Assembly (NCBI RefSeq): GCF_020526085.1
Contig: NZ_CP084874.1
Location: 434,001-498,000, forward strand
DNA length: 64,000 nucleotides
Direction: 5' to 3'
Source of the DNA: Klebsiella africana
GTDB taxonomy: Bacteria > Pseudomonadota > Gammaproteobacteria > Enterobacterales > Enterobacteriaceae
Each line of letters opens with the position of its first letter. Within the stretch, counting starts at the first letter, position 1. The position numbers and the translations under genes were made by a program. Below the pieces are notes generated by a model. That model had not been told where the DNA came from. It did not search any database and worked only from the letters and a program-made list of their open reading frames with translations. Below, piece after piece: positions 1 to 20,809 of this stretch.

Positions 1-906
<906 letters not shown>

Positions 907-923
907 TTCGTTAGCTTTGAATT

Positions 924-949
924 AAAAAGGGCGCTTCGGCGCCCTTTTT
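924..949 (+). terminator. Rho-independent terminator of the str operon
   Basis: An 11-bp stem (five A-T pairs plus GGGCGC with GCGCCC) closes on a TTCG tetraloop and ends in a run of T, 18 bases after the tufA stop. It should end str operon transcription before bfd. Confidence 0.93.
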
Positions 950-1031
950 GCTGTCTGTCGTTCAGAGGGTATGGGTATTTAACAGCCTATTCATAACGTG
1001 CGCTGCGGCGGAGAATGCGTAAATGGTCTAT

Positions 1032-1050
1032 TGTAATCATAACCATTCTC
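1032..1050 (+). promoter_or_regulatory. Probable Fur box upstream of bfd
   Basis: This 19-base stretch matches about 14 of 19 positions of the classical Fur consensus, with the last third (CATTCTC) closest to it. It lies 36 bases before the bfd start. Fur repression of bfd in iron-rich cells is known in relatives; its use here is inferred from position and match. Confidence 0.6.
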
Positions 1051-1086
1051 ATTTAATATTTGTGCATAAATTGAACGGGAGTTTCT

Positions 1087-1281
1087 ATGTACGTTTGTTT
1101 GTGCAATGGCGTCAGTGATAAAAAAATTCGCCAGGTTGTTCGTCAGTTTCAACCGCAGTCTTTTCAGCAATTACGTAAGTTTATTCCCGTTGGAAATCAA
1201 TGCGGTAAATGTGTTCGTGCGGCGCGCGAAGTGATGGAAGATGAATTAACCACCATGCCGGAATTCAAAGAAATCGCCTGA
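1087..1281 (+). CDS. bfd: Bacterioferritin-associated ferredoxin Bfd
   Basis: A small [2Fe-2S] protein that binds bacterioferritin and passes electrons to its heme so that stored ferric iron is reduced and released. The 64 residues match the family length. Cluster ligands are visible as C4-x-C6 near the N terminus and C39-x-x-C42 in NQCGKC. It is followed after 73 bases by bfr, the storage protein it serves, so the two probably act as one iron-mobilisation unit. A Fur-box-like sequence upstream suggests induction under iron starvation. Confidence 0.96.
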   Translation: MYVCLCNGVSDKKIRQVVRQFQPQSFQQLRKFIPVGNQCGKCVRAAREVMEDELTTMPEFKEIA

Positions 1282-1354
1282 AGTCCACGCTTCTCTTTTG
1301 ACATCGCTATAGGCCGGACTACGCTTCAATGAGTGGAAGCGGAGGGACTATATA

Positions 1355-1831
1355 ATGAAAGGTGATGTCAAAATCATAAGTTATCTCAATAAATTATTGG
1401 GAAATGAGCTGGTCGCAATTAATCAGTATTTTCTCCATGCGAGAATGTTCAAAAACTGGGGCCTGATGCGCCTCAACGATATCGAATACCACGAATCCAT
1501 CGACGAAATGAAGCACGCCGATAAGTATATCGAACGTATTCTTTTTCTCGAAGGTATCCCTAATCTGCAGGATCTCGGCAAGCTTGGCATCGGTGAAGAT
1601 GTGGAAGAGATGCTGCAGTCGGATCTAAGACTGGAGCTGGAAGGAGCGCAAAATTTGCGCGAGGCGATCGCCTATGCCGACAGCGTTCATGACTACGTTA
1701 GCCGCGACATGATGATTGAGATCTTGGCGGATGAAGAAGGCCATATCGACTGGCTGGAAACCGAACTCGATCTGATCGGCAAAATCGGTCTGCAAAATTA
1801 CCTGCAGTCGCAGATCAAAGTGTCAGATTAG
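1355..1831 (+). CDS. bfr: Bacterioferritin (heme-binding iron storage protein)
   Basis: Bacterioferritin assembles into a 24-subunit shell that oxidises ferrous iron at a di-iron site and stores it as mineral; heme sits between subunit pairs. The 158 residues are the standard length. Seen in the sequence: E18, E51 and H54 of the ferroxidase site, heme ligand M52, and the second ligand helix with EEGH near residues 127-130. The reading frame starts at ATG behind GGAGGGAC. Its last 17 bases overlap tail-to-tail with the prepilin peptidase gene on the other strand. Confidence 0.97.
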   Translation: MKGDVKIISYLNKLLGNELVAINQYFLHARMFKNWGLMRLNDIEYHESIDEMKHADKYIERILFLEGIPNLQDLGKLGIGEDVEEMLQSDLRLELEGAQNLREAIAYADSVHDYVSRDMMIEILADEEGHIDWLETELDLIGKIGLQNYLQSQIKVSD

Positions 1832-2348
1832 CCAGCGTCTGACACCCGCACCAGAAACCCGCGGCCGCCAGAAATGGCCCAAACGGCAGCGGGTTGCTTC
1901 TTCTCCATTTACTGCCCCTGCCGCATCTCGCGTACAAACCTGATACTGCCCACACTGCGCAGGCGAGAAGCGATGCTACCAGTAGCAGCTGCGGCAGCAT
2001 TCGCCAGCCATGCCAGGCGCCGAGGGCGGCAAGATATTTTATATCTCCATACCCCAACCCTTCATAACCGCGGATCCCGCGGTATAGCCAGTAAAGCGCA
2101 GCCAAAGAGAGATAGCCGGCTATTGCTCCCCAGACGGCATCATGCAGCTGGCGCGGCGCCAGACAGAGATAAAAAAGTAAACCACTCCATAGCAGGGGGC
2201 AGGTGAAACGATCGGGCAACAGACCGTGGCGTAGGTCCTGGTGGCATAAGGCCACGGTCAGTCCGCTATAGCACAGCAAGAAGGGGAGGGCGGCGAGCAT
2301 AAGTGACCCCGCAGTGATCGATGAACATTGCGTCACTATGCGCATCAT
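1815..2348 (-). CDS. gspO: Short prepilin peptidase (A24 family), GspO/HopD-like
   Basis: A membrane aspartic peptidase of the type that cleaves leader peptides of type IV prepilins and type II pseudopilins. Both catalytic aspartates are present, in [11 protein letters not shown] and GLGYGD, with several hydrophobic segments. Position between bfr and rpsJ matches E. coli gspO, but this protein is much shorter (about 177 residues against 225) because the N-terminal membrane part is missing. The start is uncertain: the open frame reaches TTG at 2393, while ATG codons at 2348 and 2345 follow a GGGAG. No type II secretion genes lie nearby, so its substrate is unknown. Confidence 0.78.
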   Translation of the reverse strand: MMRIVTQCSSITAGSLMLAALPFLLCYSGLTVALCHQDLRHGLLPDRFTCPLLWSGLLFYLCLAPRQLHDAVWGAIAGYLSLAALYWLYRGIRGYEGLGYGDIKYLAALGAWHGWRMLPQLLLVASLLACAVWAVSGLYARCGRGSKWRRSNPLPFGPFLAAAGFWCGCQTLANLTL

Positions 2349-2479
2349 CTCCCGTTCAATACAGAGGGCATTTTCCGGGAATGGATGACACAATCCGCAC
2401 TCTTTCTCCGCATTACAGCCCTGTACAGCGCGCTATCGCAAAGGCGCGCAAATCCTGGTGATGATTTTCTAAACAGCAC

Positions 2480-2507
2480 TTGCGTCGCGCCAGAATTTGC
2501 GTATAAT
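2480..2507 (+). promoter_or_regulatory. Promoter of the S10 ribosomal protein operon
   Basis: TTGCGT at -35 and a perfect TATAAT at -10 are separated by 16 bases, followed by a GC-rich discriminator. The start of transcription would lie near 2514, giving a leader of about 170 bases before rpsJ, as in E. coli. Confidence 0.88.
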
Positions 2508-2513
2508 GCGCGG

Positions 2514-2995
<482 letters not shown>

Positions 2996-3015
2996 TCAGG
3001 TCATCGAGCGATTGA

Positions 3016-5411
<2,396 letters not shown>

Positions 5412-5424
5412 TTTTAGAGGATAA

Positions 5425-5706
<282 letters not shown>

Positions 5707-5711
5707 GGTAG

Positions 5712-7637
<1,926 letters not shown>

Positions 7638-7662
7638 TAGAGTACGCATTCTCGATACGGAT

Positions 7663-7693
7663 AAACGGCTCAGCGATGAGCCGTTTATTTTTT
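7663..7693 (+). terminator. Terminator of the S10 operon
   Basis: A 9-bp perfect stem (AAACGGCTC with GAGCCGTTT) with a six-base loop is followed by ATTTTTT, 25 bases after rpsQ. Confidence 0.93.
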
Positions 7694-7694
7694 C

Positions 7695-7723
7695 TACCCA
7701 TATCTGGTTTGTGGTGTTATAAT
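7695..7723 (+). promoter_or_regulatory. Promoter of the spc operon
   Basis: A perfect TATAAT lies at 7718-7723, with a GC-rich stretch after it. The -35 is poor; TACCCA at 7695-7700 has correct 17-base spacing. This agrees in position and sequence with the E. coli spc promoter and leaves a leader of about 70 bases before rplN. Confidence 0.78.
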
Positions 7724-7790
7724 GCCGCGCCCTCGATATGGGGCTTTTTAACGACCCTAATTTTCGGGTCTCAGTAGTAGTTGACATTAG

Positions 7791-9053
<1,263 letters not shown>

Positions 9054-9058
9054 GGTAG

Positions 9059-9373
<315 letters not shown>

Positions 9374-9400
9374 TTGTCACCAATTGAATCACGGGAGTAA

Positions 9401-10708
<1,308 letters not shown>

Positions 10709-10713
10709 GGTAG

Positions 10714-11847
<1,134 letters not shown>

Positions 11848-11854
11848 GTAGCAG

Positions 11855-13186
11855 ATGGCTAAACAACCGGGATTAGATTTTCAAAGTGCCAAAGGTGGCC
11901 TTGGCGAACTGAAACGCAGACTTCTGTTTGTGGTAGGTGCGCTGATAGTGTTCCGTATTGGCTCTTTTATTCCGATCCCTGGTATTGATGCCGCTGTACT
12001 TGCCAAACTGCTTGAGCAACAGCGAGGCACCATCATTGAAATGTTCAACATGTTCTCTGGTGGTGCTCTCAGCCGTGCTTCTATCTTTGCACTGGGGATT
12101 ATGCCGTACATTTCGGCATCGATCATCGTGCAGCTGCTGACGGTGGTTTACCAACCGCTGGCGGAACTGAAGAAAGAAGGGGAGTCTGGTCGTCGTAAGA
12201 TCAGCCAGTACACCCGCTACGGTACTCTGGTGCTGGCGATATTCCAGTCGATCGGTATTGCTACCGGTCTGCCGAATATGCCTGGTATGCAAGGCCTGGT
12301 AATTAATCCAGGCTTTGCATTCTATTTCACCGCTGTTGTCAGTCTGGTCACAGGGACTATGTTCCTGATGTGGCTCGGCGAACAGATCACTGAGCGTGGT
12401 ATCGGTAACGGTATCTCGATCATTATCTTCGCCGGTATCGTTGCGGGACTCCCGCCAGCCATCGCCCATACTATCGAGCAAGCGCGTCAAGGCGACCTGC
12501 ACTTCCTCCTGTTGCTGTTGGTTGCAGTATTAGTATTTGCAGTGACCTTCTTTGTTGTATTCGTTGAACGTGGTCAACGCCGCATTGTGGTAAACTACGC
12601 TAAACGTCAACAGGGTCGTCGTGTCTATGCTGCACAGAGCACACATTTACCGCTGAAAGTGAATATGGCGGGGGTAATCCCGGCAATCTTCGCTTCCAGT
12701 ATTATACTGTTCCCGGCAACCATCACGTCATGGTTCGGGGGTGGTACTGGTTGGAACTGGCTGACAACAATTTCGCTGTATTTGCAGCCTGGGCAACCGC
12801 TTTATGTGTTACTCTATGCGTCTGCAATCATCTTCTTCTGTTTCTTCTACACGGCGTTGGTTTTCAACCCGCGTGAAACAGCAGATAACCTGAAGAAGTC
12901 CGGTGCATTTGTACCAGGAATTCGTCCGGGAGAGCAAACGGCGAAGTATATCGATAAAGTGATGACTCGCCTGACTCTAGTTGGTGCGTTGTACATTACT
13001 TTTATCTGCCTGATCCCGGAGTTCATGCGTGACGCGATGAAAGTGCCGTTCTACTTCGGTGGGACCTCGCTGCTTATCGTTGTTGTCGTGATTATGGACT
13101 TTATGGCTCAAGTGCAAACTCTGATGATGTCCAGTCAGTATGAGTCTGCATTGAAGAAGGCGAACCTGAAAGGCTACGGCCGTTAA
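11855..13186 (+). CDS. secY: Protein translocase channel subunit SecY
   Basis: SecY forms the channel through which proteins cross or enter the inner membrane, with SecE, SecG and the motor SecA. The 443-residue product shows ten hydrophobic segments; the first spans about residues 23-43. The cytoplasmic loop with [17 protein letters not shown] is the usual ribosome/SecA contact. It sits inside the spc operon between rplO and rpmJ, the normal place, and is co-transcribed with ribosomal genes. Confidence 0.98.
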   Translation: MAKQPGLDFQSAKGGLGELKRRLLFVVGALIVFRIGSFIPIPGIDAAVLAKLLEQQRGTIIEMFNMFSGGALSRASIFALGIMPYISASIIVQLLTVVYQPLAELKKEGESGRRKISQYTRYGTLVLAIFQSIGIATGLPNMPGMQGLVINPGFAFYFTAVVSLVTGTMFLMWLGEQITERGIGNGISIIIFAGIVAGLPPAIAHTIEQARQGDLHFLLLLLVAVLVFAVTFFVVFVERGQRRIVVNYAKRQQGRRVYAAQSTHLPLKVNMAGVIPAIFASSIILFPATITSWFGGGTGWNWLTTISLYLQPGQPLYVLLYASAIIFFCFFYTALVFNPRETADNLKKSGAFVPGIRPGEQTAKYIDKVMTRLTLVGALYITFICLIPEFMRDAMKVPFYFGGTSLLIVVVVIMDFMAQVQTLMMSSQYESALKKANLKGYGR

Positions 13187-13336
<150 letters not shown>

Positions 13337-13365
13337 TTTTTTCGCATATTTTTCTTGCAAAGTTG

Positions 13366-13399
13366 GATTGAGCTGGCTAGATTAGCCAGCCAATCTTTT
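13366..13399 (+). terminator. Hairpin between the spc and alpha operons
   Basis: GATTG-A-GCTGGCTA pairs with TAGCCAGC-CAATC around a three-base loop, with one bulged A, followed by TTTT. It looks like an intrinsic terminator, but spc transcripts are known to continue partly into the alpha operon in E. coli, so it probably works as a partial terminator. Confidence 0.75.
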
Positions 13400-13425
13400 G
13401 TATGTCTGTACGTTTCCATTTGAGT

Positions 13426-13500
13426 ATCCTGAAAACGGGCTTTTCAGCATGGTGCGTACATATTAAATAGTAGGAGTGCATAGTGGCCCGTATAGCAGGC
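13426..13500 (+). promoter_or_regulatory. Alpha operon leader pseudoknot (S4-binding)
   Basis: The rpsM leader contains CTGAAAA-CGGGC-TTTTCAG, an apical hairpin, and downstream segments including the GTG start that form the nested pseudoknot bound by S4 in E. coli. S4 traps the 30S subunit on the folded mRNA and represses rpsM, rpsK, rpsD and rplQ. The sequence is nearly the same as the E. coli element as I recall it. Confidence 0.83.
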
Positions 13501-13839
13501 ATTAACATTCCTGATCACAAACATACCGTTATCGCTTTAACCGCTATTTTCGGTATCGGCAAAACCCGTTCTAAAGCCATCTGCGCTGAAACGGGCATCG
13601 CTGAAAATGTTAAGATCAGTGAGCTGTCTGAAGAACAAATTGATATTCTGCGTGAAGCAGTAGGTAAATTTGTCGTTGAAGGTGATCTGCGCCGTGAAAT
13701 CACCCTGAGCATCAAGCGTCTGATGGACCTTGGTTGCTACCGTGGTTTGCGTCATCGTCGTGGTCTCCCGGTTCGCGGTCAGCGTACCAAGACCAACGCA
13801 CGTACCCGTAAGGGTCCGCGTAAACCGATCAAGAAATAA
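13483..13839 (+). CDS. rpsM: 30S ribosomal protein S13
   Basis: S13 lies in the 30S head, pairs with S19, and its C-terminal tail touches P-site tRNA. The 118-residue product ends in the basic tail [15 protein letters not shown]. Translation begins at GTG, which is part of the S4-controlled leader structure and helps keep initiation regulated. First gene of the alpha operon. Confidence 0.97.
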   Translation: MARIAGINIPDHKHTVIALTAIFGIGKTRSKAICAETGIAENVKISELSEEQIDILREAVGKFVVEGDLRREITLSIKRLMDLGCYRGLRHRRGLPVRGQRTKTNARTRKGPRKPIKK

Positions 13840-13852
13840 TCGGGGTGATTGA

Positions 13853-14899
<1,047 letters not shown>

Positions 14900-14924
14900 A
14901 GCTTAGTACCAAAGAGAGGACACA

Positions 14925-15914
14925 ATGCAGGGTTCTGTGACAGAGTTTCTAAAACCGCGCCTGGTCGATATCGAGCAAGTGAGTTCGACGCACGCCAAGG
15001 TGACCCTTGAGCCTTTAGAGCGTGGCTTCGGCCATACTCTGGGTAACGCACTGCGCCGTATTCTGCTCTCATCGATGCCGGGTTGCGCGGTGACCGAGGT
15101 TGAGATTGATGGTGTACTGCACGAGTACAGCACCAAAGAAGGCGTTCAGGAAGACATCCTTGAAATCCTGCTCAACCTGAAAGGGCTGGCGGTGAGAGTT
15201 CAGGGTAAAGATGAAGTCATCCTTACTTTGAATAAATCTGGCATTGGCCCTGTGACCGCAGCCGACATTACCCACGACGGTGATGTCGAAATCGTCAAGC
15301 CGCAGCACGTGATTTGCCACCTGACTGATGAGAACGCTGCTATTAGCATGCGTATCAAAGTTCAGCGCGGTCGCGGTTATGTGCCGGCTTCTGCCCGAAT
15401 TCATTCGGAAGAAGATGAGCGCCCAATCGGCCGTCTGCTGGTCGACGCCTGCTACAGCCCTGTAGAGCGTATTGCCTACAATGTTGAAGCTGCGCGTGTA
15501 GAACAGCGTACCGACCTGGACAAGCTGGTCATCGAAATGGAAACCAACGGCACAATCGATCCTGAAGAGGCGATTCGTCGTGCGGCAACCATCCTGGCTG
15601 AACAACTGGAAGCTTTTGTTGACCTACGTGATGTACGTCAGCCAGAAGTGAAAGAAGAGAAACCAGAATTCGATCCGATCCTGCTGCGCCCTGTTGACGA
15701 TCTGGAATTGACTGTCCGCTCTGCTAACTGCCTCAAGGCAGAAGCTATCCACTATATCGGTGATCTGGTACAGCGTACCGAGGTTGAGTTGCTGAAAACG
15801 CCGAACCTGGGTAAAAAATCTCTTACTGAGATTAAAGACGTGCTGGCTTCCCGTGGACTGTCTCTGGGCATGCGCCTGGAAAACTGGCCACCAGCAAGCA
15901 TTGCTGACGAGTAA
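14925..15914 (+). CDS. rpoA: RNA polymerase alpha subunit
   Basis: Alpha dimerises to start RNA polymerase assembly and its C-terminal domain binds UP elements and many activators. Both parts are visible in the 329 residues: the N-terminal dimerisation domain (about 1-235) with [13 protein letters not shown], and the C-terminal domain (about 250-329) with the helix-hairpin-helix [14 protein letters not shown] and R265 region RSANCLKAE. It lies between rpsD and rplQ. The rRNA P1 upstream region in this window is the sort of A/T-rich DNA it contacts. Confidence 0.98.
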
Positions 15915-15930
15915 CCGGATCACAGGTTAA

Positions 15931-16341
<411 letters not shown>

Positions 16342-16354
16342 TCTGTAGTAACGT

Positions 16355-16382
16355 AAAAAAACCCGCCCTGGCGGGTTTTTTT
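16355..16382 (+). terminator. Terminator of the alpha operon
   Basis: CCCGCC pairs with GGCGGG around a two-base loop and is flanked by seven A and seven T, so the stem extends through A-T pairs. Lies 14 bases after rplQ. Confidence 0.94.
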
Positions 16383-16449
16383 ATATCTACCACATCCCCA
16401 CTTCACTACAATATCTGTACTCTTTTTGTTCATTTCCCGGAGCCGTAGT

Positions 16450-16818
16450 ATGTGGTTGCTGGATCAGTGGGCGGAACGCCATATCCTTGATGCCCAAACC
16501 AAAGGTGAGTTCGATAATTTACCCGGCAGCGGGGAGCCGCTGATTCTCGATGATGATTCACATGTGCCGGCGGAGTTGCGTGCAGGTTATCGCCTTCTGA
16601 AAAATGCAGGATGCCTTCCCCCGGAACTGGAGCAGCGCAAAGAAGCGGTGGTACTGGCAGACTTGCTGAAGGGCATCCGTCAGGACGATCCGCGTCATGC
16701 TGAACTCAGCAAACGCCTTGCCTTGCTCGAACTGAAGCTACGTCAGGCAGGTCTGAATACCGACTTTTTACGCGGTGAGTACGCTGATGCGTTGCTGCAA
16801 AAAATAAATCAGGAGTAA
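16450..16818 (+). CDS. yhdN: DUF1992 (DnaJ homologue subfamily C-like) protein YhdN
   Basis: Function is not established. The 122-residue protein has the conserved DUF1992 core with DNLPGSGEPLILDDDS (about residues 24-39) and a predicted helical C terminus. The open frame runs upstream to 16426, but ATG at 16450 gives the known family N terminus MWLLDQWAERHI and is preceded by CCCGGAG. It ends two bases before zntR, the same pairing as in E. coli, so the two are probably co-transcribed. Confidence 0.9.
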   Translation: MWLLDQWAERHILDAQTKGEFDNLPGSGEPLILDDDSHVPAELRAGYRLLKNAGCLPPELEQRKEAVVLADLLKGIRQDDPRHAELSKRLALLELKLRQAGLNTDFLRGEYADALLQKINQE

Positions 16819-16820
16819 AA

Positions 16821-17246
16821 ATGTATCGTATTGGTGAACTGGCTAAACTGGCTGACGTGACGCCTGATACCATCCGCTACTATGAAAAGCAGCAGATGAT
16901 GGATCACGACGTACGCACTGAGGGTGGATTTCGTCTGTACTCTGATAACGATCTTCAACGACTGCGCTTTATTCGCTATGCCCGACAGCTGGGATTCACC
17001 CTTGAAGCGATCCGCGAATTATTGTCGATCCGCATCGATCCGGAACACCATACCTGCCAGGAATCGAAAGGGATAGTTCAGGCGCGATTAAGCGAGGTTG
17101 AGGCGCGGATCAAAGAGTTACAGACGATGCGTCGTTCTCTGCAGCGGCTTAATGATGCCTGCTGTGGGACTGCGCACAGTAGTGTTTATTGTTCGATCCT
17201 TGAGGCCCTTGAACAAGGCGCCAGCAATGGCGGTACGGGACGTTGA
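16821..17246 (+). CDS. zntR: Zinc-responsive MerR-family regulator ZntR
   Basis: ZntR activates zntA, the zinc/cadmium/lead efflux ATPase, by untwisting its promoter when metal binds. The 141-residue protein has an N-terminal winged helix (about 1-70, YRIGELAKLADVTPDTIRYYE), a dimerisation helix, and the metal ligands C79, C114, C115, H119 and C124. Those positions match ZntR rather than CueR or SoxR. zntA is not in the window. Confidence 0.96.
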   Translation: MYRIGELAKLADVTPDTIRYYEKQQMMDHDVRTEGGFRLYSDNDLQRLRFIRYARQLGFTLEAIRELLSIRIDPEHHTCQESKGIVQARLSEVEARIKELQTMRRSLQRLNDACCGTAHSSVYCSILEALEQGASNGGTGR

Positions 17247-17303
17247 TTTTTTCATCGTGCGGATCTAGACTCCCGCGGAATTCACACATGCACCGGAGTT
17301 AAT

Positions 17304-17582
17304 ATGAGTCGCTATCAGCATACTAAAGGGCAAATTAAAGATAACGCCATTGAGGCACTTCTCCACGATCCGTTATTCAGGCAGCGCGTAGAGAAAAACA
17401 AGAAAGGGAAAGGAAGCTACCAACGTAAAGATAAACATGCAGGAAGGATTGACCGGGAGGCCAGTGGCAAGCAAGCGAATCGCTTTTTTACCACTGGCCT
17501 TCTGCTTTCTGTGCTGATTAAGAACGGTTGTTTTGTTCTTTCAGCAGATCGCGAATTTCGCTCAGCAGGACTTCTTCTTTAG
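17304..17582 (+). CDS. arfA: Alternative ribosome-rescue factor ArfA
   Basis: ArfA recruits release factor 2 to ribosomes stalled on mRNA without a stop codon and backs up tmRNA. The N-terminal 50 or so residues ([20 protein letters not shown] onward) match E. coli closely. The mRNA is known to be cut by RNase III in a hairpin inside the reading frame, so the active protein comes from a non-stop message and appears only when tmRNA fails. Here the full frame is 92 residues against 72 in E. coli and runs 65 bases into the 3' end of mscL. The extra tail is not expected in the active product. Confidence 0.9.
17459..17499 (+). promoter_or_regulatory. RNase III / terminator hairpin inside arfA
   Basis: GGCCAGTGG at 17459-17467 pairs perfectly with CCACTGGCC at 17491-17499, and an inner AAGCG/CGCTT stem extends it. 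T-rich DNA follows (TTCTGCTTTCTG). It falls at about codons 52-66 of arfA and is the element that makes the mRNA lose its stop codon, so ArfA synthesis responds to tmRNA failure. Confidence 0.88.
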
Positions 17583-17931
17583 AGGGAGCTGGCGGTGCCG
17601 CCGGAGCCTCTTCTTTCTTACGATTTAACTTATTCATCAGTTTAATCGCCATGAAGATGGCAAACGCGACGATGATGAAATCGAAAACGTTCTGAATGAA
17701 TACCCCATAATGCATCACCACAGCCGGGACATCGCCCTGGGCATCACGTAGCGTGACGGCAAACTGTTTAAAATCGATCCCGCCAATCAACAAGCCGAGT
17801 GGCGGCATAATAATATCCGCGACCAATGATGAAACAATTTTACCGAATGCTGCACCGATGATCACACCCACTGCCAAATCGACAACGTTCCCGCGCATCG
17901 CGAATTCGCGAAACTCTTTTAAAAAACTCAT
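17518..17931 (-). CDS. mscL: Large-conductance mechanosensitive channel MscL
   Basis: MscL opens under high membrane tension and releases solutes during osmotic down-shock. The 137-residue protein has the N-terminal amphipathic helix ([15 protein letters not shown]), first membrane helix about residues 16-45 with pore-lining glycines, second about 70-100, and a charged C-terminal bundle ([16 protein letters not shown]). Its end overlaps the extended arfA frame. The order trkA-mscL is usual for relatives. Confidence 0.97.
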
Positions 17932-18041
17932 TTTATTCTCCTTGTGCCAGCTGACGTTGTAAGTTTAACAAATGTATTTTCATTTGCCATTCCCAGTAGA
18001 TAGTTACCGCAAAATATTAACCTTTGAATAATAAGGGATAA

Positions 18042-18065
18042 TAAAAAGGCGCCTGTTCGGCGCCC
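18042..18065 (-). terminator. Terminator after trkA
   Basis: On the minus strand GGCGCC, a five-base loop and GGCGCC form a GC-only stem followed by TTTTTATT, directly after the trkA stop. It should separate trkA from mscL. Confidence 0.88.
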
Positions 18066-18071
18066 TAAGAA

Positions 18072-19448
18072 TTACAGGAAGAAAGGACTTGGCTGGAACA
18101 GCCTTTCGACATCGGAAATAAACTTCTTATCGGTCAAAAACATGATCACATGATCGCCCTGCTCGATCCGCAGATTATTATTGGCGATCATCACGTCGTT
18201 GCCCCGCACGACGGCGCCGATGATCGTGCCAGGTGGAAGTTTGATCTCATCGATCGAACGTCCGACGACCCGGGAGGTGCTCTCATCGCCGTGCGCGACT
18301 GCCTCAATCGCTTCTGCAACGCCGCGGCGTAGGGAGGAGACGCCGACAATATCGGCTTTACGGACATGGCTGAGGAGTGCGGAAATTGTGGCCTGCTGAG
18401 GTGATATCGCGATATCGATGACGCTACCCTGGACCAGATCCACGTAGGCTCTGCGCTGGATCAGCACCATCACTTTTTTCGCGCCCATTCGCTTGGCCAG
18501 CATCGCCGACATAATATTGGCTTCGTCGTCGTTAGTGACGGCAATAAACAGGTCCACCTGGTCAATATGCTCTTCAGCCAGTAGCTCCTGGTCTGATGCA
18601 TCACCGTAGAAGACGATTGTATGCTGCAGCTTTTCCGCCAGCTCGGCGGCTCGCTGCTGATTACGTTCGATAAGCTTAACGCTGTAATCTTTCTCCAGCT
18701 TATGGGCCAGACCCGCGCCAATATTGCCCCCGCCGACCAGCATAATACGTTTATACGGCTTTTCCAGTCGCTGCAGTTCGCTCATGACCGCGCGAATATG
18801 CTGCGAGGCGGCAATAAAGAATACTTCATCGCCGGCTTCCACGATCGTCGAACCCTGCGGGCGAATAGGACGATCGTGGCGGAAAATAGCGGCCACACGC
18901 GTATCGATATGTGGCATATGCTCCCGCATGGTGGACAACGCATTTCCCACCAGCGGACCACCATAATAGGCTTTTACCACCGCGAGGCTGACTTTCCCTT
19001 CGGCGAAGTTCACGACCTGCAGCGCGCCGGGATATTCGATCAGACGGTGGATATTGTCGATGACCAGCTGTTCCGGAGCGATTAAGTGATCGATGGGCAC
19101 AGCTTCAGAATTAAAGAGTTTTTCCGCATCACGAACGTAATCCGGCGCACGAATACGCGCAATACGGTTTGGCGTATTGAATAATGAGTAGGCGACCTGG
19201 CAGGCCACCATATTCGTTTCATCCGAACTGGTGACCGCTACCAGCATATCGGCATCATCGGCCCCCGCCTCGCGCAGTACGCGAGGGTGTGAGCCATGCC
19301 CTTGGACGACACGCAGATCGAACTTATCCTGCAGGCTGCGCAGACGGTCGCCATTGGTATCAACCAGCGTAATATCATTGTTCTCGCCGACGAGGTTTTC
19401 CGCCAGCGTGCCGCCGACCTGGCCGGCGCCCAGAATAATAATCTTCAT
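18072..19448 (-). CDS. trkA: Trk potassium uptake regulatory protein TrkA
   Basis: TrkA is the cytoplasmic NAD(H)/ATP-binding ring that gates the TrkH and TrkG potassium channels. The 458 residues hold two RCK modules, each starting with a Rossmann GxGxx[14 protein letters not shown] at residues 4-16 and [14 protein letters not shown] at about 236-249. Each is followed by a C-terminal regulatory lobe. It begins 13 bases after rsmB and is the last gene of the def-fmt-rsmB-trkA run. Confidence 0.97.
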   Translation of the reverse strand: MKIIILGAGQVGGTLAENLVGENNDITLVDTNGDRLRSLQDKFDLRVVQGHGSHPRVLREAGADDADMLVAVTSSDETNMVACQVAYSLFNTPNRIARIRAPDYVRDAEKLFNSEAVPIDHLIAPEQLVIDNIHRLIEYPGALQVVNFAEGKVSLAVVKAYYGGPLVGNALSTMREHMPHIDTRVAAIFRHDRPIRPQGSTIVEAGDEVFFIAASQHIRAVMSELQRLEKPYKRIMLVGGGNIGAGLAHKLEKDYSVKLIERNQQRAAELAEKLQHTIVFYGDASDQELLAEEHIDQVDLFIAVTNDDEANIMSAMLAKRMGAKKVMVLIQRRAYVDLVQGSVIDIAISPQQATISALLSHVRKADIVGVSSLRRGVAEAIEAVAHGDESTSRVVGRSIDEIKLPPGTIIGAVVRGNDVMIANNNLRIEQGDHVIMFLTDKKFISDVERLFQPSPFFL

Positions 19449-19461
19449 CTGCAGTGATCCA

Positions 19462-20757
19462 TTAGTTCTGACGTTTGATTAGCTTAGCGTAAAAGAAGCC
19501 ATCACCTTCTTCCGCACCCGGCAGATTTTGCTGCCCCGGGATCGCCGGCGTGCCGGTGGCGTGAAGTTCTGCATCCGGGGTTCGCGCGAGGAAGGCGGCA
19601 ATTTGCTGGCTATTTTCTTCCGGCAGTATTGAACAGGTAGCATACACCAGCGTGCCGCCAGGCTTCAGGTGCGTCCAGGTGGCATTCAGGATCTCTGCCT
19701 GCAGCTGGGCTAACTCGGCGATATCCCGATCCCGGCGCAGCCATTTGATATCCGGATGGCGGCGAATAACACCGGTGGCAGAGCAGGGAGCATCCAGCAG
19801 AATACGATCGAACTGCTCATTACCACACCACTGCTCAGGGAAGCGACCATCGCCCTGTTTTACTTCCGCTTTTACACCCAGACGCTTCAGGTTGTCATAG
19901 ACGCGGGACAGACGCTGTTCATCAATATCCACTGCCATAACCTGAGCCTGGGGGGCGACTTCCAGAATATGCGTCGTCTTGCCGCCCGGTGCTGCGCAGA
20001 GATCGAGGATGCGTTCGCCATTTTCCGGTTGCAGGTAGCGCATACAACCCTGAGCCGAGGCATCCTGGACGGTCACCCAGCCTTCGGCAAAGCCTGGTAA
20101 CGCATGGACTGGGGCTGGGGTGGCCAGGCGTACGGCGTCCGGATAATCAGGGTGGGTGAAGCCCTCTAAACCGGCCTCGTTAAGCAGGGCAAGCCACTCA
20201 TCCCGGGAATGATAGTTGCGGTTAACGCGCAGCCACATCGGCGGGCGCTGGTTGTTCGCATCGACGATCTCCTGCCACTGCTCCGGCCAGGCCTGCTGCA
20301 GGCGTTTCAGCAGCCATTTGGGATGAAGATAGCGGTTTTCATGCTCAGCAAATTCGGCTAACAACGCTTCCTGCTGGCGCTGGAACTGGCGTAGCACGCC
20401 GTTGATCAGCCCTTTAAGCTGCGGGCGTTTAATGGCCACCGCGCCTTCTACCGTTTCCGCCAGTGCGGCATGCGGGGGAATACGGGTATAGAGCAACTGA
20501 TAAAGTCCAACCATGATCAGAAAATGCACGGTGCGCTGTTTGCCGGTCATCGGACGCGCCATCAGCTTGTTGATAAGCCACTCAAGCTGGCTGAGTGTAC
20601 GCAGTACGCCAAAGCACAGTTCCTGTAACAGCGCTTTGTCTTTATCGCTGACTTTCTGCTGCAGAGGGGGCAAAACGTTGCTCAAAGACTGACCTTGTTC
20701 AACAACTTGCTCGATAGCCTGGGCGGCCAGACTGCGTAAATTTATTTTGTTTTTCAT
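19462..20757 (-). CDS. rsmB: 16S rRNA m5C967 methyltransferase RsmB
   Basis: RsmB uses S-adenosylmethionine to methylate C967 of 16S rRNA. The 431 residues contain an N-terminal NusB-like RNA-binding domain (about 1-140) and a C-terminal Rossmann methyltransferase with [13 protein letters not shown], the DAPCSATG motif and the TCSILPEEN motif with the catalytic cysteine. The substrate 16S rRNA is encoded about 7 kb away. A weak ribosome-binding site precedes its ATG, which fits low expression behind fmt. Confidence 0.97.
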   Translation of the reverse strand: MKNKINLRSLAAQAIEQVVEQGQSLSNVLPPLQQKVSDKDKALLQELCFGVLRTLSQLEWLINKLMARPMTGKQRTVHFLIMVGLYQLLYTRIPPHAALAETVEGAVAIKRPQLKGLINGVLRQFQRQQEALLAEFAEHENRYLHPKWLLKRLQQAWPEQWQEIVDANNQRPPMWLRVNRNYHSRDEWLALLNEAGLEGFTHPDYPDAVRLATPAPVHALPGFAEGWVTVQDASAQGCMRYLQPENGERILDLCAAPGGKTTHILEVAPQAQVMAVDIDEQRLSRVYDNLKRLGVKAEVKQGDGRFPEQWCGNEQFDRILLDAPCSATGVIRRHPDIKWLRRDRDIAELAQLQAEILNATWTHLKPGGTLVYATCSILPEENSQQIAAFLARTPDAELHATGTPAIPGQQNLPGAEEGDGFFYAKLIKRQN

Positions 20758-20762
20758 AAGCG

Positions 20763-20792
20763 CAAAAATAAAAATGCCCGGCTAATCCGGGC
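20763..20792 (-). terminator. Hairpin between fmt and rsmB
   Basis: GCCCGG and CCGGGC flank a five-base loop, followed on the minus strand by ATTTTTATTTTT. It has all the marks of an intrinsic terminator but sits inside an apparent operon, so it may lower rsmB-trkA expression relative to def-fmt. Confidence 0.75.
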
Positions 20793-20809
20793 TTTTAAAG
20801 AGATAGCCG

